From: Psychroflexus longus
Lineage (GTDB): Bacteria > Bacteroidota > Bacteroidia > Flavobacteriales > Flavobacteriaceae
Assembly: GCF_020164595.1 (NCBI RefSeq)
Contig: NZ_JAIQZE010000006.1
Coordinates: 62,001 to 126,000, forward strand
Length of the DNA stretch: 64,000 bases
Direction: 5' to 3'
Shown: positions 54,204-62,300 of the stretch, piece after piece
Layout: every line of letters begins with the position of its first letter
Numbering within the stretch: the first letter of the stretch is position 1
Notes under the pieces: generated by a model
Database searches by the model: none
Told to the model about the DNA's origin: nothing
The model's input: only the letters and a program-made list of their open reading frames with translations
Translations under genes and position numbers: made by a program

Positions 54204-54965
54204 TTAAAAATCTTTAGATTCTCCATCATTGGGAATCCAGGTTTTGTGATACAGTTTTTGCTCTTTAAATTTTGATTTTAGTTCTGCACGTTTTGTGGGA
54301 CAATGGTTTAAAGCTTCAAGATGATTGCAAATGGTCATTCCAAAATTCAAATTGACAAATCTTACAATATCTTCCATAGTCATAAGGATAGGTTCATATT
54401 GATCCAATTGTGCAGAACCGCATGGGATTACAGAGATGTCAGGCGTATAATCCACCAATACTTTGGCAACCTCATCTGTAAAAATCGTATCCGAAGACCA
54501 ATATAAACTGGGCTCATTCGGCAACTCTATATAAAACCCCATCACATTTCCCATCAACTCTGCAACTTCTCCATAACCATGCTGAGCAGGAATTCCTTCT
54601 ATGGTTCCTCCTAAAAAAGCTTCCCGCATATTATAATCCAACTCCTGAATGACTCTGAGTCCTTTATCTTTCAAATTCTTAGCATCCAAAACACTGCAAG
54701 TAACTGGAAGTTGTTTTTCGTTCAAAAAGTCAATTCCTGCTTCATCCAGATGGTCTGCATGCTGATGAGAAATCAAAACATGGGTAATTTTTTCCATCAA
54801 AGAGTTAGCATTTGGCAACTCAACCAGAGGATTAAGTTTTGGAAGAAAACGCTCTTTAGTAAAGGCTTCAATAGTCCCCACATCTCCAAGCATGGGATCC
54901 ACTAAAATAAGATCAGTTGGTGTCTCAATGATCGCAGTAGCATTTCTAAGATGGTGAAAAATCAT
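54204..54965 (-). CDS. MBL-fold metallo-hydrolase (UlaG/YcbX-like)
   Basis: A 253-residue cytoplasmic protein. The metal-binding motif HxHxDH is present in VLISHQHADHLDEAG near residue 73, with further ligands in AQHGYGEVAELM and probably YWSSDTIFT (the Asp). The N-terminus IFHHLRNATAIIETPTDLIL followed by VDPMLGD resembles the L-ascorbate lactonase/UlaG branch of the beta-lactamase-fold hydrolases. Substrate unknown. Shares a transcript with the alpha/beta hydrolase gene downstream. Confidence 0.85.
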   Translation of the reverse strand: MIFHHLRNATAIIETPTDLILVDPMLGDVGTIEAFTKERFLPKLNPLVELPNANSLMEKITHVLISHQHADHLDEAGIDFLNEKQLPVTCSVLDAKNLKDKGLRVIQELDYNMREAFLGGTIEGIPAQHGYGEVAELMGNVMGFYIELPNEPSLYWSSDTIFTDEVAKVLVDYTPDISVIPCGSAQLDQYEPILMTMEDIVRFVNLNFGMTICNHLEALNHCPTKRAELKSKFKEQKLYHKTWIPNDGESKDF

Positions 54966-55070
54966 TTCTTCGGATTTTGATATAAATTAGCTTGAATTTC
55001 AAAGATAATTCAACTTTAATTATAAAGTTAAGTTGAATGAGATTGCTTTTATTTGCAAAAAAATTGAACG

Positions 55071-55589
55071 ATGCCGATAAGAATAAATCCAGTAAGTTCC
55101 TCTGAAGTTGAATCTCTGGCAAAACTCAGTAAAACCACATTTATTGAATCCCATGGACATAGCGCCGAAGCTTCAGATATTGAAAATTATGTGGACTTTA
55201 ATTTCAACATAAAGGAACTATCAAAAGCACTTAAGGATTCTAATATTCAATTCAATAAAATATATTTTAACGACCACCTGGCAGGATATTCCAAACTTAT
55301 TTTAAATCAGCCTCATCCGCTTACGGATATCTCTCCTATTGCCAAATTTGAAAGGCTGTATCTCTTAAAAGATTTCTATGGTCTAGGTTTAGGAGAGGAA
55401 CTTTTGAAACACAACATTGAAATTGCCAGAGCGCATCAACAAAAAGCCTTTTGGCTATTTGTCTGGACAGAAAATGAAAAAGGCCTTAAATTTTACAGAA
55501 AGAACAATTTTGAAAGTATTGGAGAACATAATTTTAAGATTAGTGAAGATCACTCCAATCCTAATTATGTGATGCTGAAGAAATTGTAA
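55071..55589 (+). CDS. GNAT family N-acetyltransferase
   Basis: A 172-residue acetyltransferase. The acetyl-CoA pyrophosphate loop reads LKDFYGLGLGEELLKHNIEI, matching R/Q-x-x-G-x-G/A. N-terminal strand INPVSSSEVESLAKLSKTTF and the C-terminal ENEKGLKFYRKNNFESIG are the usual family ends. Substrate unknown; the family acylates small amines, aminoglycosides, protein N-termini or spermidine. It is transcribed away from the MBL-fold gene. Confidence 0.88.
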   Translation: MPIRINPVSSSEVESLAKLSKTTFIESHGHSAEASDIENYVDFNFNIKELSKALKDSNIQFNKIYFNDHLAGYSKLILNQPHPLTDISPIAKFERLYLLKDFYGLGLGEELLKHNIEIARAHQQKAFWLFVWTENEKGLKFYRKNNFESIGEHNFKISEDHSNPNYVMLKKL

Positions 55590-55709
55590 CTCAACCAATT
55601 TGAAAATCTACAATGAAATTTAATGGTTTTGAATGTCATGGCTCAAAATTTATGATAGAATAGACTAGCCAATATTTATTTTTAAAGGTTAACTTTAAAA
55701 ATAACACTC

Positions 55710-56012
55710 ATGAAATCAATTGCTCTTATATGTTTAACGTTTTTTTTGCTGGGTTGTATTTCACAAAATAATAACCAAACTACACGCAATATGTCGGAAT
55801 ATACAGGATCGTTACAGAAACGAGGAATAACCAATTATCAATATGGAACTCATACCCTCGAAACAGAAGATTCATTTTATGCTTTAAAAAGTGGGACTAT
55901 AGATTTAGACGCTTACGCAGGAGAAAGAGTAACATTAATCGCAGAAATCATAGAAGGTTATCCAGTCGATAACGGACCCGTCTATTTAAACGTCACTAAA
56001 ATAAAGCCATAA
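55710..56012 (+). CDS. Small lipoprotein, unknown function
   Basis: A 100-residue lipoprotein: signal peptide MKSIALICLTFFLLGC with a clear lipobox LLGC, then a short Asn/Thr linker and a small beta-rich domain (YQYGTHTLETEDSFYALKSG, GERVTLIAEIIEGYPVDNG, VYLNVTKI) that has the feel of an OB-fold. Role unknown. It is followed at once by a strong terminator. Confidence 0.78.
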   Translation: MKSIALICLTFFLLGCISQNNNQTTRNMSEYTGSLQKRGITNYQYGTHTLETEDSFYALKSGTIDLDAYAGERVTLIAEIIEGYPVDNGPVYLNVTKIKP

Positions 56013-56013
56013 T

Positions 56014-56040
56014 AAAAGAGCCGAATGATACGGCTCTTTT
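56014..56040. terminator. Bidirectional hairpin terminator
   Basis: Perfect 10-bp arms AAAAGAGCCG and CGGCTCTTTT with a 7-nt loop, between the lipoprotein gene and the convergent subtilisin gene. Confidence 0.88.
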
Positions 56041-56062
56041 ATAATTGTTATAAATTCTTTAT

Positions 56063-57340
56063 TTAGTGTGTTATGATAGGATCAGGTGTGCCATCAGGAT
56101 CACCATTTACAGTTCCACTTGTACTCGGGCTTCCTAATAATAAAACACCAGCAGCATGAGGGGTTGCCATAGATGTACCGCTAATAGTATTATAACCTCC
56201 ACCTTTCCAAGTTGATTTAACTGAAACACCTGGTGCACAAAAATCTACAGGAGGGTTTCCAAAGTTTGAGAAGCTAGCCCAATTGTCGCCTTCGCTCATA
56301 GCAGAGATAGTATAAATATTGTTACCATTTACACGAGCAGGAGAAACATTATTAGCATCCTGTGCCTCATTTCCTGCAGCTAGCATAAAGTTGATTCCGT
56401 TTTGAGCCGCTGCCTTAATAGCATCTTCAAGTGCAACAGAAACTGGACCACCTAAACTCATATTAGCAACATCACCACTTGTTCCATTTGCAGCAACGTG
56501 ATCTACACCAGCAATAACTCCAGAATAAGATCCGGATCCTCTTGAGTCTAATACTTTAACAGGTATAACGCTAGCACCTGGAGCAACTCCAATAACACCT
56601 ATAGAATTATTTAAAGCAGCTATAGTTCCTGCAACGTGTGAACCGTGACCATTACCGTCATCTAAAGATTTCCCATCTCTACCTGAAGTAAATGCATTAA
56701 ATCCACGGGACCCATCAACATTTAAATCTGGATGATCTAAGTCTATACCAGAATCCAAAATCCACGCAACATTAGTTCCTGTATATGAAGATACTCCATT
56801 TACACGCGGTATTCCCCAAGGTGTTTCCTGAGTAGATGATCCATCGCCACCACCATCATCAACTGGGTCAGTTGGATCGCCTGGCTCATCACAGGGTCCT
56901 CCATTCGGCGTACCACAAGGAGGTGCAAATTGAACAATTCGATCTTGTTCAATGTATTTTACACGCTTGTCATTTCTTAAAAGATCTGCCTCAGTTTCTG
57001 ACAACTTTAATGTAGCTCCTGCAATTGATTTTGCATACACTTTTAAAGGCTCTATAGATGACATTTTACTTTCAGAAAGTATAGATTCTAAAACGTTTAA
57101 AACATTTGTGCGTGCATCTACATAGCTTTTTGAAGTGTTATCTTCAGTTAATCCTCCATTAAGAACAACAATGTATTGATCCGGAATAAGGCTTGATTCA
57201 CCTACAGCGTTTGCAGAGTCAAAGCTATTTAATTCCTGAATGGTTTGCAAGTCATCTGTTTCCCTATCGTCTGAACAGGAAAAAATCGTCACTACAAAAG
57301 CAGCTACTAATAAAAGTTTGAAATTGAAATAATTTTTCAT
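56063..57340 (-). CDS. Subtilisin-like (S8) serine protease, lipoprotein
   Basis: A 425-residue protease. The N-terminus has a lipobox (VVTIFSC then SDDRETDD), followed by an inhibitor I9-type propeptide (SLIPDQYIVVLNGGLTED ... RVKYIEQDRIVQF), then the peptidase domain. The triad is visible: Asp near 193 in VAWILDSGIDLDHPDLN, His near 233 in DDGNGHGSHVAGTIA and Ser near 387 in ISGTSMATPHAAGVLLLG; oxyanion Asn in LAAGNEAQDANN. A Cys-containing linker (FAPPCGTPNGGPCDEPGDPT) joins propeptide and peptidase. There is no T9SS sorting domain, so it is probably attached to the envelope by its lipid. Confidence 0.93.
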   Translation of the reverse strand: MKNYFNFKLLLVAAFVVTIFSCSDDRETDDLQTIQELNSFDSANAVGESSLIPDQYIVVLNGGLTEDNTSKSYVDARTNVLNVLESILSESKMSSIEPLKVYAKSIAGATLKLSETEADLLRNDKRVKYIEQDRIVQFAPPCGTPNGGPCDEPGDPTDPVDDGGGDGSSTQETPWGIPRVNGVSSYTGTNVAWILDSGIDLDHPDLNVDGSRGFNAFTSGRDGKSLDDGNGHGSHVAGTIAALNNSIGVIGVAPGASVIPVKVLDSRGSGSYSGVIAGVDHVAANGTSGDVANMSLGGPVSVALEDAIKAAAQNGINFMLAAGNEAQDANNVSPARVNGNNIYTISAMSEGDNWASFSNFGNPPVDFCAPGVSVKSTWKGGGYNTISGTSMATPHAAGVLLLGSPSTSGTVNGDPDGTPDPIITH

Positions 57341-57561
57341 TTGTTAAATTTTATGTTAGTAATATGATAAAACTAACATTTTATTAAGAACCAAAAATTT
57401 TTAGCAAAAAAAGTAGATTAGTAACAACTATTAAATTCAACTATCTGAGAAACAAATCTTAAGAGTCAAAAATATTATGATTTAATTTTTCCAAATCTAT
57501 TTTTAATAGAGGATAATATATTATCGGAAGAACTATTTAAGGCTATCTTATTGATAAAGAA

Positions 57562-57590
57562 AAGAGCCGATACAATATCGGCTGTTTTAA
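57562..57590 (-). terminator. Intrinsic terminator of the tricorn-like protease gene
   Basis: Read on the minus strand: arms AGCCGATA and TATCGGCT (8 bp), loop TTG, followed by CTTTTC. It lies 22 bp after the stop. Confidence 0.75.
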
Positions 57591-57606
57591 ATTCTAGACA
57601 TAGTTT

Positions 57607-60600
57607 TTACTTCTTATCATAACCCTTAGGTCGTTTCCATCTCACAGGCGCATCTGGTTCAGGCTTCATTTTAAATTCTTCTGTTTTCAACAATTCCAAA
57701 GCTTCTTTTACAGCGCGTTCCAATTGAGCATCTCTGCCTTCAAGTGATACTTTTGGCTCATCAATAACTTCAATATCAGGAGCCACCCCTTCACCTTCAA
57801 CAGCCCATTCGCCATCAGTATCGTAAAAACCACCTCTTGGGGCTACCATTCTACCGCCATCAATAAATCTTGGTGTATCCCAAGTTCCTACAAGTCCACC
57901 CCATGTTCGAGTTCCCACTAAAGGTCCAATATCTTTCTTCTTAAACATATAGGGTAATAAATCACCGCCAGATCCTGCCCTTTCATTGATGATCATCACT
58001 TTTGGCCCCCAAATTCCTGCCAAAGGGGATGTCCAGGGACGATTATTTCCTGCTTTACTATTGAAGTAACCTATTGGTTCACGAGTCATAATATCAATCA
58101 TGTAATCAGCAGCTGAACCTCCTCCATTATTTCGTTCGTCCAAAATAACTCCTTTTTTATTCTGTTGTGAGAAATAATATCGGTTAAAGCTTGTGAAGCC
58201 TGGCTGACTTGTATTTGGTATATAGACATAGGCCAACTTTCCATCAGACATCTCATTCACTTTTCTTCGGTTGCTTTCTACCCAGTCTATGTATCTAAGT
58301 CCGTTTTCACTGCTCACAGGCTTTACATAAACTCGTCTTGCACCAACATCTGAAGCTTTATCGTTCACCAATACAGATACCGTTCTTCCGGCAGTCTGTG
58401 CAAAATGTTCGTAAATATTATCTTCCGAGGTGATTTTCCTTCCATTCACTTCCAGAATATAATCTCCCACTGAAATATTTTGCCCTGTAAGTCCGAGGGG
58501 CGCATCCAAATCTGGATTCCATTTCTCTCCATTATAAATCTTATTAATTTTATAACGACCCTTATCAATTTCATAATCGGCTCCAAGTAGACCAACAGGC
58601 ACCCTATCTACATCAGGCATATCACCACCAGATACATAAGAGTGACCTATAGCTACTTCACCACTTAATATGTCAACCAGATAATTCAAATCTGTTCTGT
58701 GCTGTACATGCTTTACCCATGGATGATACCAGCTGTACACTTTATCCCAAGGTGCGCCATGAACATTGTCCACATATAGAAAATCACGCATAAATCTCCA
58801 GCCTTCTTTAAATATTTGAGCATATTCCTTCTCAGGAATAACATTCATTTTTGCAGAAACTGAGATTTTATCTTCTGGTTTTGGTGAAGTTTTAGTATCA
58901 GAAATACTCCAGCTACCTTTTTTTTGTAAAAGCGTAAAATTTCCATTTTTAGAAAGCACCATTTGGCTTATACCCTCTTCAAAATCTTCGGCTTTTTCTT
59001 TTTTGACATCATAAGTATGAACTTTCAATCCCTCCAAATTCGGAATCGATTCAGCAATGAATAATTTATGAGCTTCAGAACTTCTTATGAATTGATAATT
59101 TCTGGCTGGTAATTTTAAAGAAACCAAACGATCTTGAATGTTATCAAAATCAATTTTTACAGTAACAGTCTCCTCTTTTTTATTTTTCTTGCCTTTACTT
59201 TTTTTGTCATTATCTTCTTCTTCTTCTTTCTTGGCTTCTTCTTCGTCGCTTATGGGTAAATTTGGTGCTTTGCCATCTGCACTTAAGACCACTGCGTATA
59301 AACTTCTAGTTACTGATGGATCATAAGAACTCATGTCTAGCCAACCTGTATTTAAGCCATAATCTGTACTTGCCAGAAAGTATAGATATTCCCCGGATTG
59401 GTCCCATTGAGGTGAAGTTGAATCGGCTAAAGGATCTGAAACCTGATGAGTTTTACCGGATTGTGTATCATAAATAAATATGGCTTTGAAGTGGCTATTT
59501 TGTTGTTTTTCGTAAGTAATATAACGGCTATCTGGTGACCAAATTGGATTCATCGTCCTGTTGGGGTGAGCAAAACCATCTGTATCTACTTTTTTAACTT
59601 TTCCATTTTCTAAACTGATGTACCAAAGATTGTAATCTGTATCGGTATAACTAATTAGTTTACCATCAGGTGACCAGTCTGGTGTGAAATAAAAGGTCGG
59701 ATTTTCTAAAGCAAAAGATTTTTGATTTTCTCCAAATTGATCAGCAACAACCAACTGGTATTCTCCACTTGCATCCGAAAACCAGGCTATTTTATCTCCC
59801 TGAGGCGACCAAATAGGAAATCTATCGGCGACTCCACTACTCTGCGTAATGTTTCTCCAGCTTCCTTCCTCTTTTGGGAATGTAAAAATATCGCCTCTAT
59901 GTTCAAAAACAGCTCTTTTCCCGCTTGGTGAAAGGTTGGGATAACTCACATTACTGGAGCTTACATCCTCCCATCTTTCTCTGCTAAAATTTAAATCTCC
60001 AGCAACATTAATCTCTAATTGCTGAATTGATTTATTCTGAGTATTTAAAGTATGTAAATAACCACCCTGTTCGTAAACAATTTGATCTCCAAAAGCATCT
60101 AAGCTCTTAACATCAAATTTCTTATGAAAGGTAATTTGTTCTTCTTTCTGAGATTTTAGATCATAACTCCAGATGTTACTCACATAATCTCTTTCGGATA
60201 AGTAATAAACTTTCTCTCCAACCCAGACAGGGTCAAGGTGTCTTTCCTTATCAAGTTGTGGAGTTCTAGTTAATTCCTGAGTATTCAAATTCAGAATCCA
60301 AATGGGCATGGCTTGTCCTCCACGGTAGTTTCTCCACTCTGGATCCCAGGAAGTGATTGGCGTGTAAGCCAAGTAATTTCCATCTTCGGAAACCTCTCCA
60401 TAAGCTGCTCTAATATCTACTAATGGTTTAGGAAAACTACCTTCAGTTGAAACGGTATAAAGTTGAGAAGTTTTGGTCGGATGAGATGTTCTTCCTGTTC
60501 TAAATAGAATTTCACCAGAAGGCGTCCATCCTTGTACAAAGTCACCAGCAGGGTGATAAGTCAAACGTTTGGGTGTTCCTCCTGCAGCAGGGATCACATA

Positions 60601-60861
60601 AACATCTATGTTACCGTCATACTGTGCTGTAAATGCTATCCAATCTCCATCATTAGAAAAATGAGGTGAAGATTCGTAACCTTCATAAGTCGTTAAACGT
60701 TCAGCATCACCTCCAGACAATGGAACTTTCCACAAATCATTGGCGTAAACAAAAACAACGCTCTCCTCAGATAATGTTGGTTGCCTCAACAGCATTGTTC
60801 CTTGAGCAAAAGTACTTGCTACAGAAAATATCAATAATAAACAAAAATAGGTCTTTTTCAT
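57607..60861 (-). CDS. Tricorn-type protease (S41) with N-terminal beta-propellers
   Basis: A 1084-residue exported protein with a signal peptide (KTYFCLLLIFSVASTFAQ). The first ~680 residues are PD40/WD40-like propeller blades (PHFSNDGDWIAFTAQYDGN, FPIWSPQGDKIAWFSDASGE, PIWSPDSRYITYEKQ). A Lys/Glu-rich linker (residues about 535-570) follows, then a tricorn core region, a PDZ domain (GDYILEVNGRKITSEDN) and an S41 peptidase with Ser in NERAGSGGDLLPYMF and conserved LDERNNGGGSAADYMID. The layout is that of Bacteroidota tricorn homologues, which degrade peptides in the periplasm or at the surface. Confidence 0.9.
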   Translation of the reverse strand: MKKTYFCLLLIFSVASTFAQGTMLLRQPTLSEESVVFVYANDLWKVPLSGGDAERLTTYEGYESSPHFSNDGDWIAFTAQYDGNIDVYVIPAAGGTPKRLTYHPAGDFVQGWTPSGEILFRTGRTSHPTKTSQLYTVSTEGSFPKPLVDIRAAYGEVSEDGNYLAYTPITSWDPEWRNYRGGQAMPIWILNLNTQELTRTPQLDKERHLDPVWVGEKVYYLSERDYVSNIWSYDLKSQKEEQITFHKKFDVKSLDAFGDQIVYEQGGYLHTLNTQNKSIQQLEINVAGDLNFSRERWEDVSSSNVSYPNLSPSGKRAVFEHRGDIFTFPKEEGSWRNITQSSGVADRFPIWSPQGDKIAWFSDASGEYQLVVADQFGENQKSFALENPTFYFTPDWSPDGKLISYTDTDYNLWYISLENGKVKKVDTDGFAHPNRTMNPIWSPDSRYITYEKQQNSHFKAIFIYDTQSGKTHQVSDPLADSTSPQWDQSGEYLYFLASTDYGLNTGWLDMSSYDPSVTRSLYAVVLSADGKAPNLPISDEEEAKKEEEEDNDKKSKGKKNKKEETVTVKIDFDNIQDRLVSLKLPARNYQFIRSSEAHKLFIAESIPNLEGLKVHTYDVKKEKAEDFEEGISQMVLSKNGNFTLLQKKGSWSISDTKTSPKPEDKISVSAKMNVIPEKEYAQIFKEGWRFMRDFLYVDNVHGAPWDKVYSWYHPWVKHVQHRTDLNYLVDILSGEVAIGHSYVSGGDMPDVDRVPVGLLGADYEIDKGRYKINKIYNGEKWNPDLDAPLGLTGQNISVGDYILEVNGRKITSEDNIYEHFAQTAGRTVSVLVNDKASDVGARRVYVKPVSSENGLRYIDWVESNRRKVNEMSDGKLAYVYIPNTSQPGFTSFNRYYFSQQNKKGVILDERNNGGGSAADYMIDIMTREPIGYFNSKAGNNRPWTSPLAGIWGPKVMIINERAGSGGDLLPYMFKKKDIGPLVGTRTWGGLVGTWDTPRFIDGGRMVAPRGGFYDTDGEWAVEGEGVAPDIEVIDEPKVSLEGRDAQLERAVKEALELLKTEEFKMKPEPDAPVRWKRPKGYDKK

Positions 60862-61008
60862 GAGTTCTAATCATTTTAAAATTTTGCAGAAAGTTAAACA
60901 AAACAGATTATTTGAAGTTAACACAACTGAACTATGAGTCAAATAAAAAATTCATAAATATGAATTACTAACTTGTGACTTTATAAATCTTTTCTTACAA
61001 AATTAATT

Positions 61009-61173
61009 ATGAGTATACTTAGAATCTTATTTGCCATCATTTTACCACCACTTGGAGTATTTCTTACAGTTGGGATACGCGGAGCTTTCTGGCTTAATAT
61101 TTTGCTTACTCTTTTAGGTTTTGTCCCTGGCATAGTACATGCCATCTGGATCATTGCCAAAAACGACAACTAG
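61009..61173 (+). CDS. Pmp3/YqaE-family small membrane protein
   Basis: A 54-residue peptide from ATG 61009 with two membrane helices. It reads MSILRILFAIILPPLGVFLT, then a GAFWLNILLTLLGFVPGIVH segment, and ends HAIWIIAKNDN. The PPLGVFL loop and the G-x-x-P-G-x-x-H-A pattern are hallmarks of Pmp3/YqaE, small membrane proteins tied to salt and cold stress in plants, yeast and bacteria. It lies 3 bp before the broken EEP gene and 147 bp after the start of the divergent protease gene. Confidence 0.92.
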   Translation: MSILRILFAIILPPLGVFLTVGIRGAFWLNILLTLLGFVPGIVHAIWIIAKNDN

Positions 61174-61175
61174 TA

Positions 61176-62252
61176 ATGATTACTTTAATTGTTATTTATC
61201 AGGTCCTGATGTTTTTGTTTTCATTTGTGACTTTATTTCCAGTAAACCATTGGTTAGTTAGAGGTTTTGATTTTCCCAAAGTTCAATTATTGGTTTTGAG
61301 CTTCATGGGTTTATTTTTCGGTTTGTTTTTCTTCAAATTTGTAATTGTTTCTGAATGGATTGGAATCATATGCGTTTCGCTGGCTATTTTATTTCATTGT
61401 ACCAGAATCATTCTTTACAGTGTTCTCCATAAAAAGGAGGTTATTAAAACCATTCCCAAACATACTTCGACCTGCATAAGTATTTTGGTAAGTAATGTTC
61501 TAATTTCCAATAAAAATTATCAAAAATTACTGGACAGAATCAGAACTCACGATCCTGACCTTTTTCTTACTTTAGAAAGTGATACAAAATGGGAGAAGGA
61601 ACTTCTACCCCTTGAAAAGATCTATCCTTTTAACGTCAAAATTTCACAAAATAATTTCTACGGAATGCATTAATACTCTAAACATCATCTGGAAGACATA
61701 AAAATCAATCACTTTTTGAAAGAAAGCATTCCCTCAATCGAAGCTAATGTAAAGCTGAATGAAAATTGTAACATCAATTTGTACGCCTTGCACCCGGAAC
61801 CACCAAGTCCAACCGAAGCTGAAACTTCTACCAACAGGGATGCTGAATTGCTAATTGTTGCTAAACGTGTGAAAGAACTCGACGAACCCGTCATTGTATT
61901 TGGGGTTCTCAATGATGTCGCCTGGTCTAGAAGCACGAGATTATTTAGAAAAATAAGTGGACTTCTCGACCCCAGAATAGGACGTGGAAGATTCAGCACG
62001 TTTCATGCACAATACAACTTATTAAGATGGCCGCTTGACCATCTGTTCCATAGTAGTGATTTTAGTTTAAATGAAATTAAGGTGCTTCCCGATATAGGAT
62101 CTGATCACTTCCCTATCTATGCAAAGCTGGAGATCAATGCCTTTGCAAAAGAAATTCAACAAGAAAACGAAGCAACGTCTAAGGAAAAAGTAATGGCAGA
62201 TGAAAACATAGAGAAGGCATTCCAAAAGACATTTGTAAAAATTCCTATATAA
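61176..62252 (+). pseudogene. Broken endonuclease/exonuclease/phosphatase-family membrane gene (in-frame stop)
   Basis: The coding frame runs from 61176 to 62252 but is interrupted by TAA at 61671-61673. The upstream part (165 residues) has two or three N-terminal helices (IYQVLMFLFSFVTLF, VQLLVLSFMGLFFGLFFFKF) and the start of an EEP domain (ILVSNVLISNKNYQKLLDRI, DLFLTLESDTKWEKELLPLE). The downstream part continues in the same frame (YSKHHLEDIK... HPEPPSPTEAETSTNRDAEL, SGLLDPRIGRGRFSTFHAQY, LPDIGSDHFPIYAKL). In intact relatives the stop position is Leu in the sequence GMH-L-YSKH, one base away from TAA. The catalytic Asp of the GDxNDVAW motif is Val here (FGVLNDVAWS). It is probably a decaying gene, unless the stop is a sequencing error or is read through. 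Confidence 0.8.
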
Positions 62253-62300
62253 AAGTGAACTGGCATTGCAGTATAATTTACATAAAACTATATTTGTAAT

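Noticed and set aside
59138-59326. Opposite-strand frame rich in Leu/Ser across the tricorn-like gene
   Set aside because: It is the shadow of the Lys/Glu-rich linker of the real gene on the minus strand.
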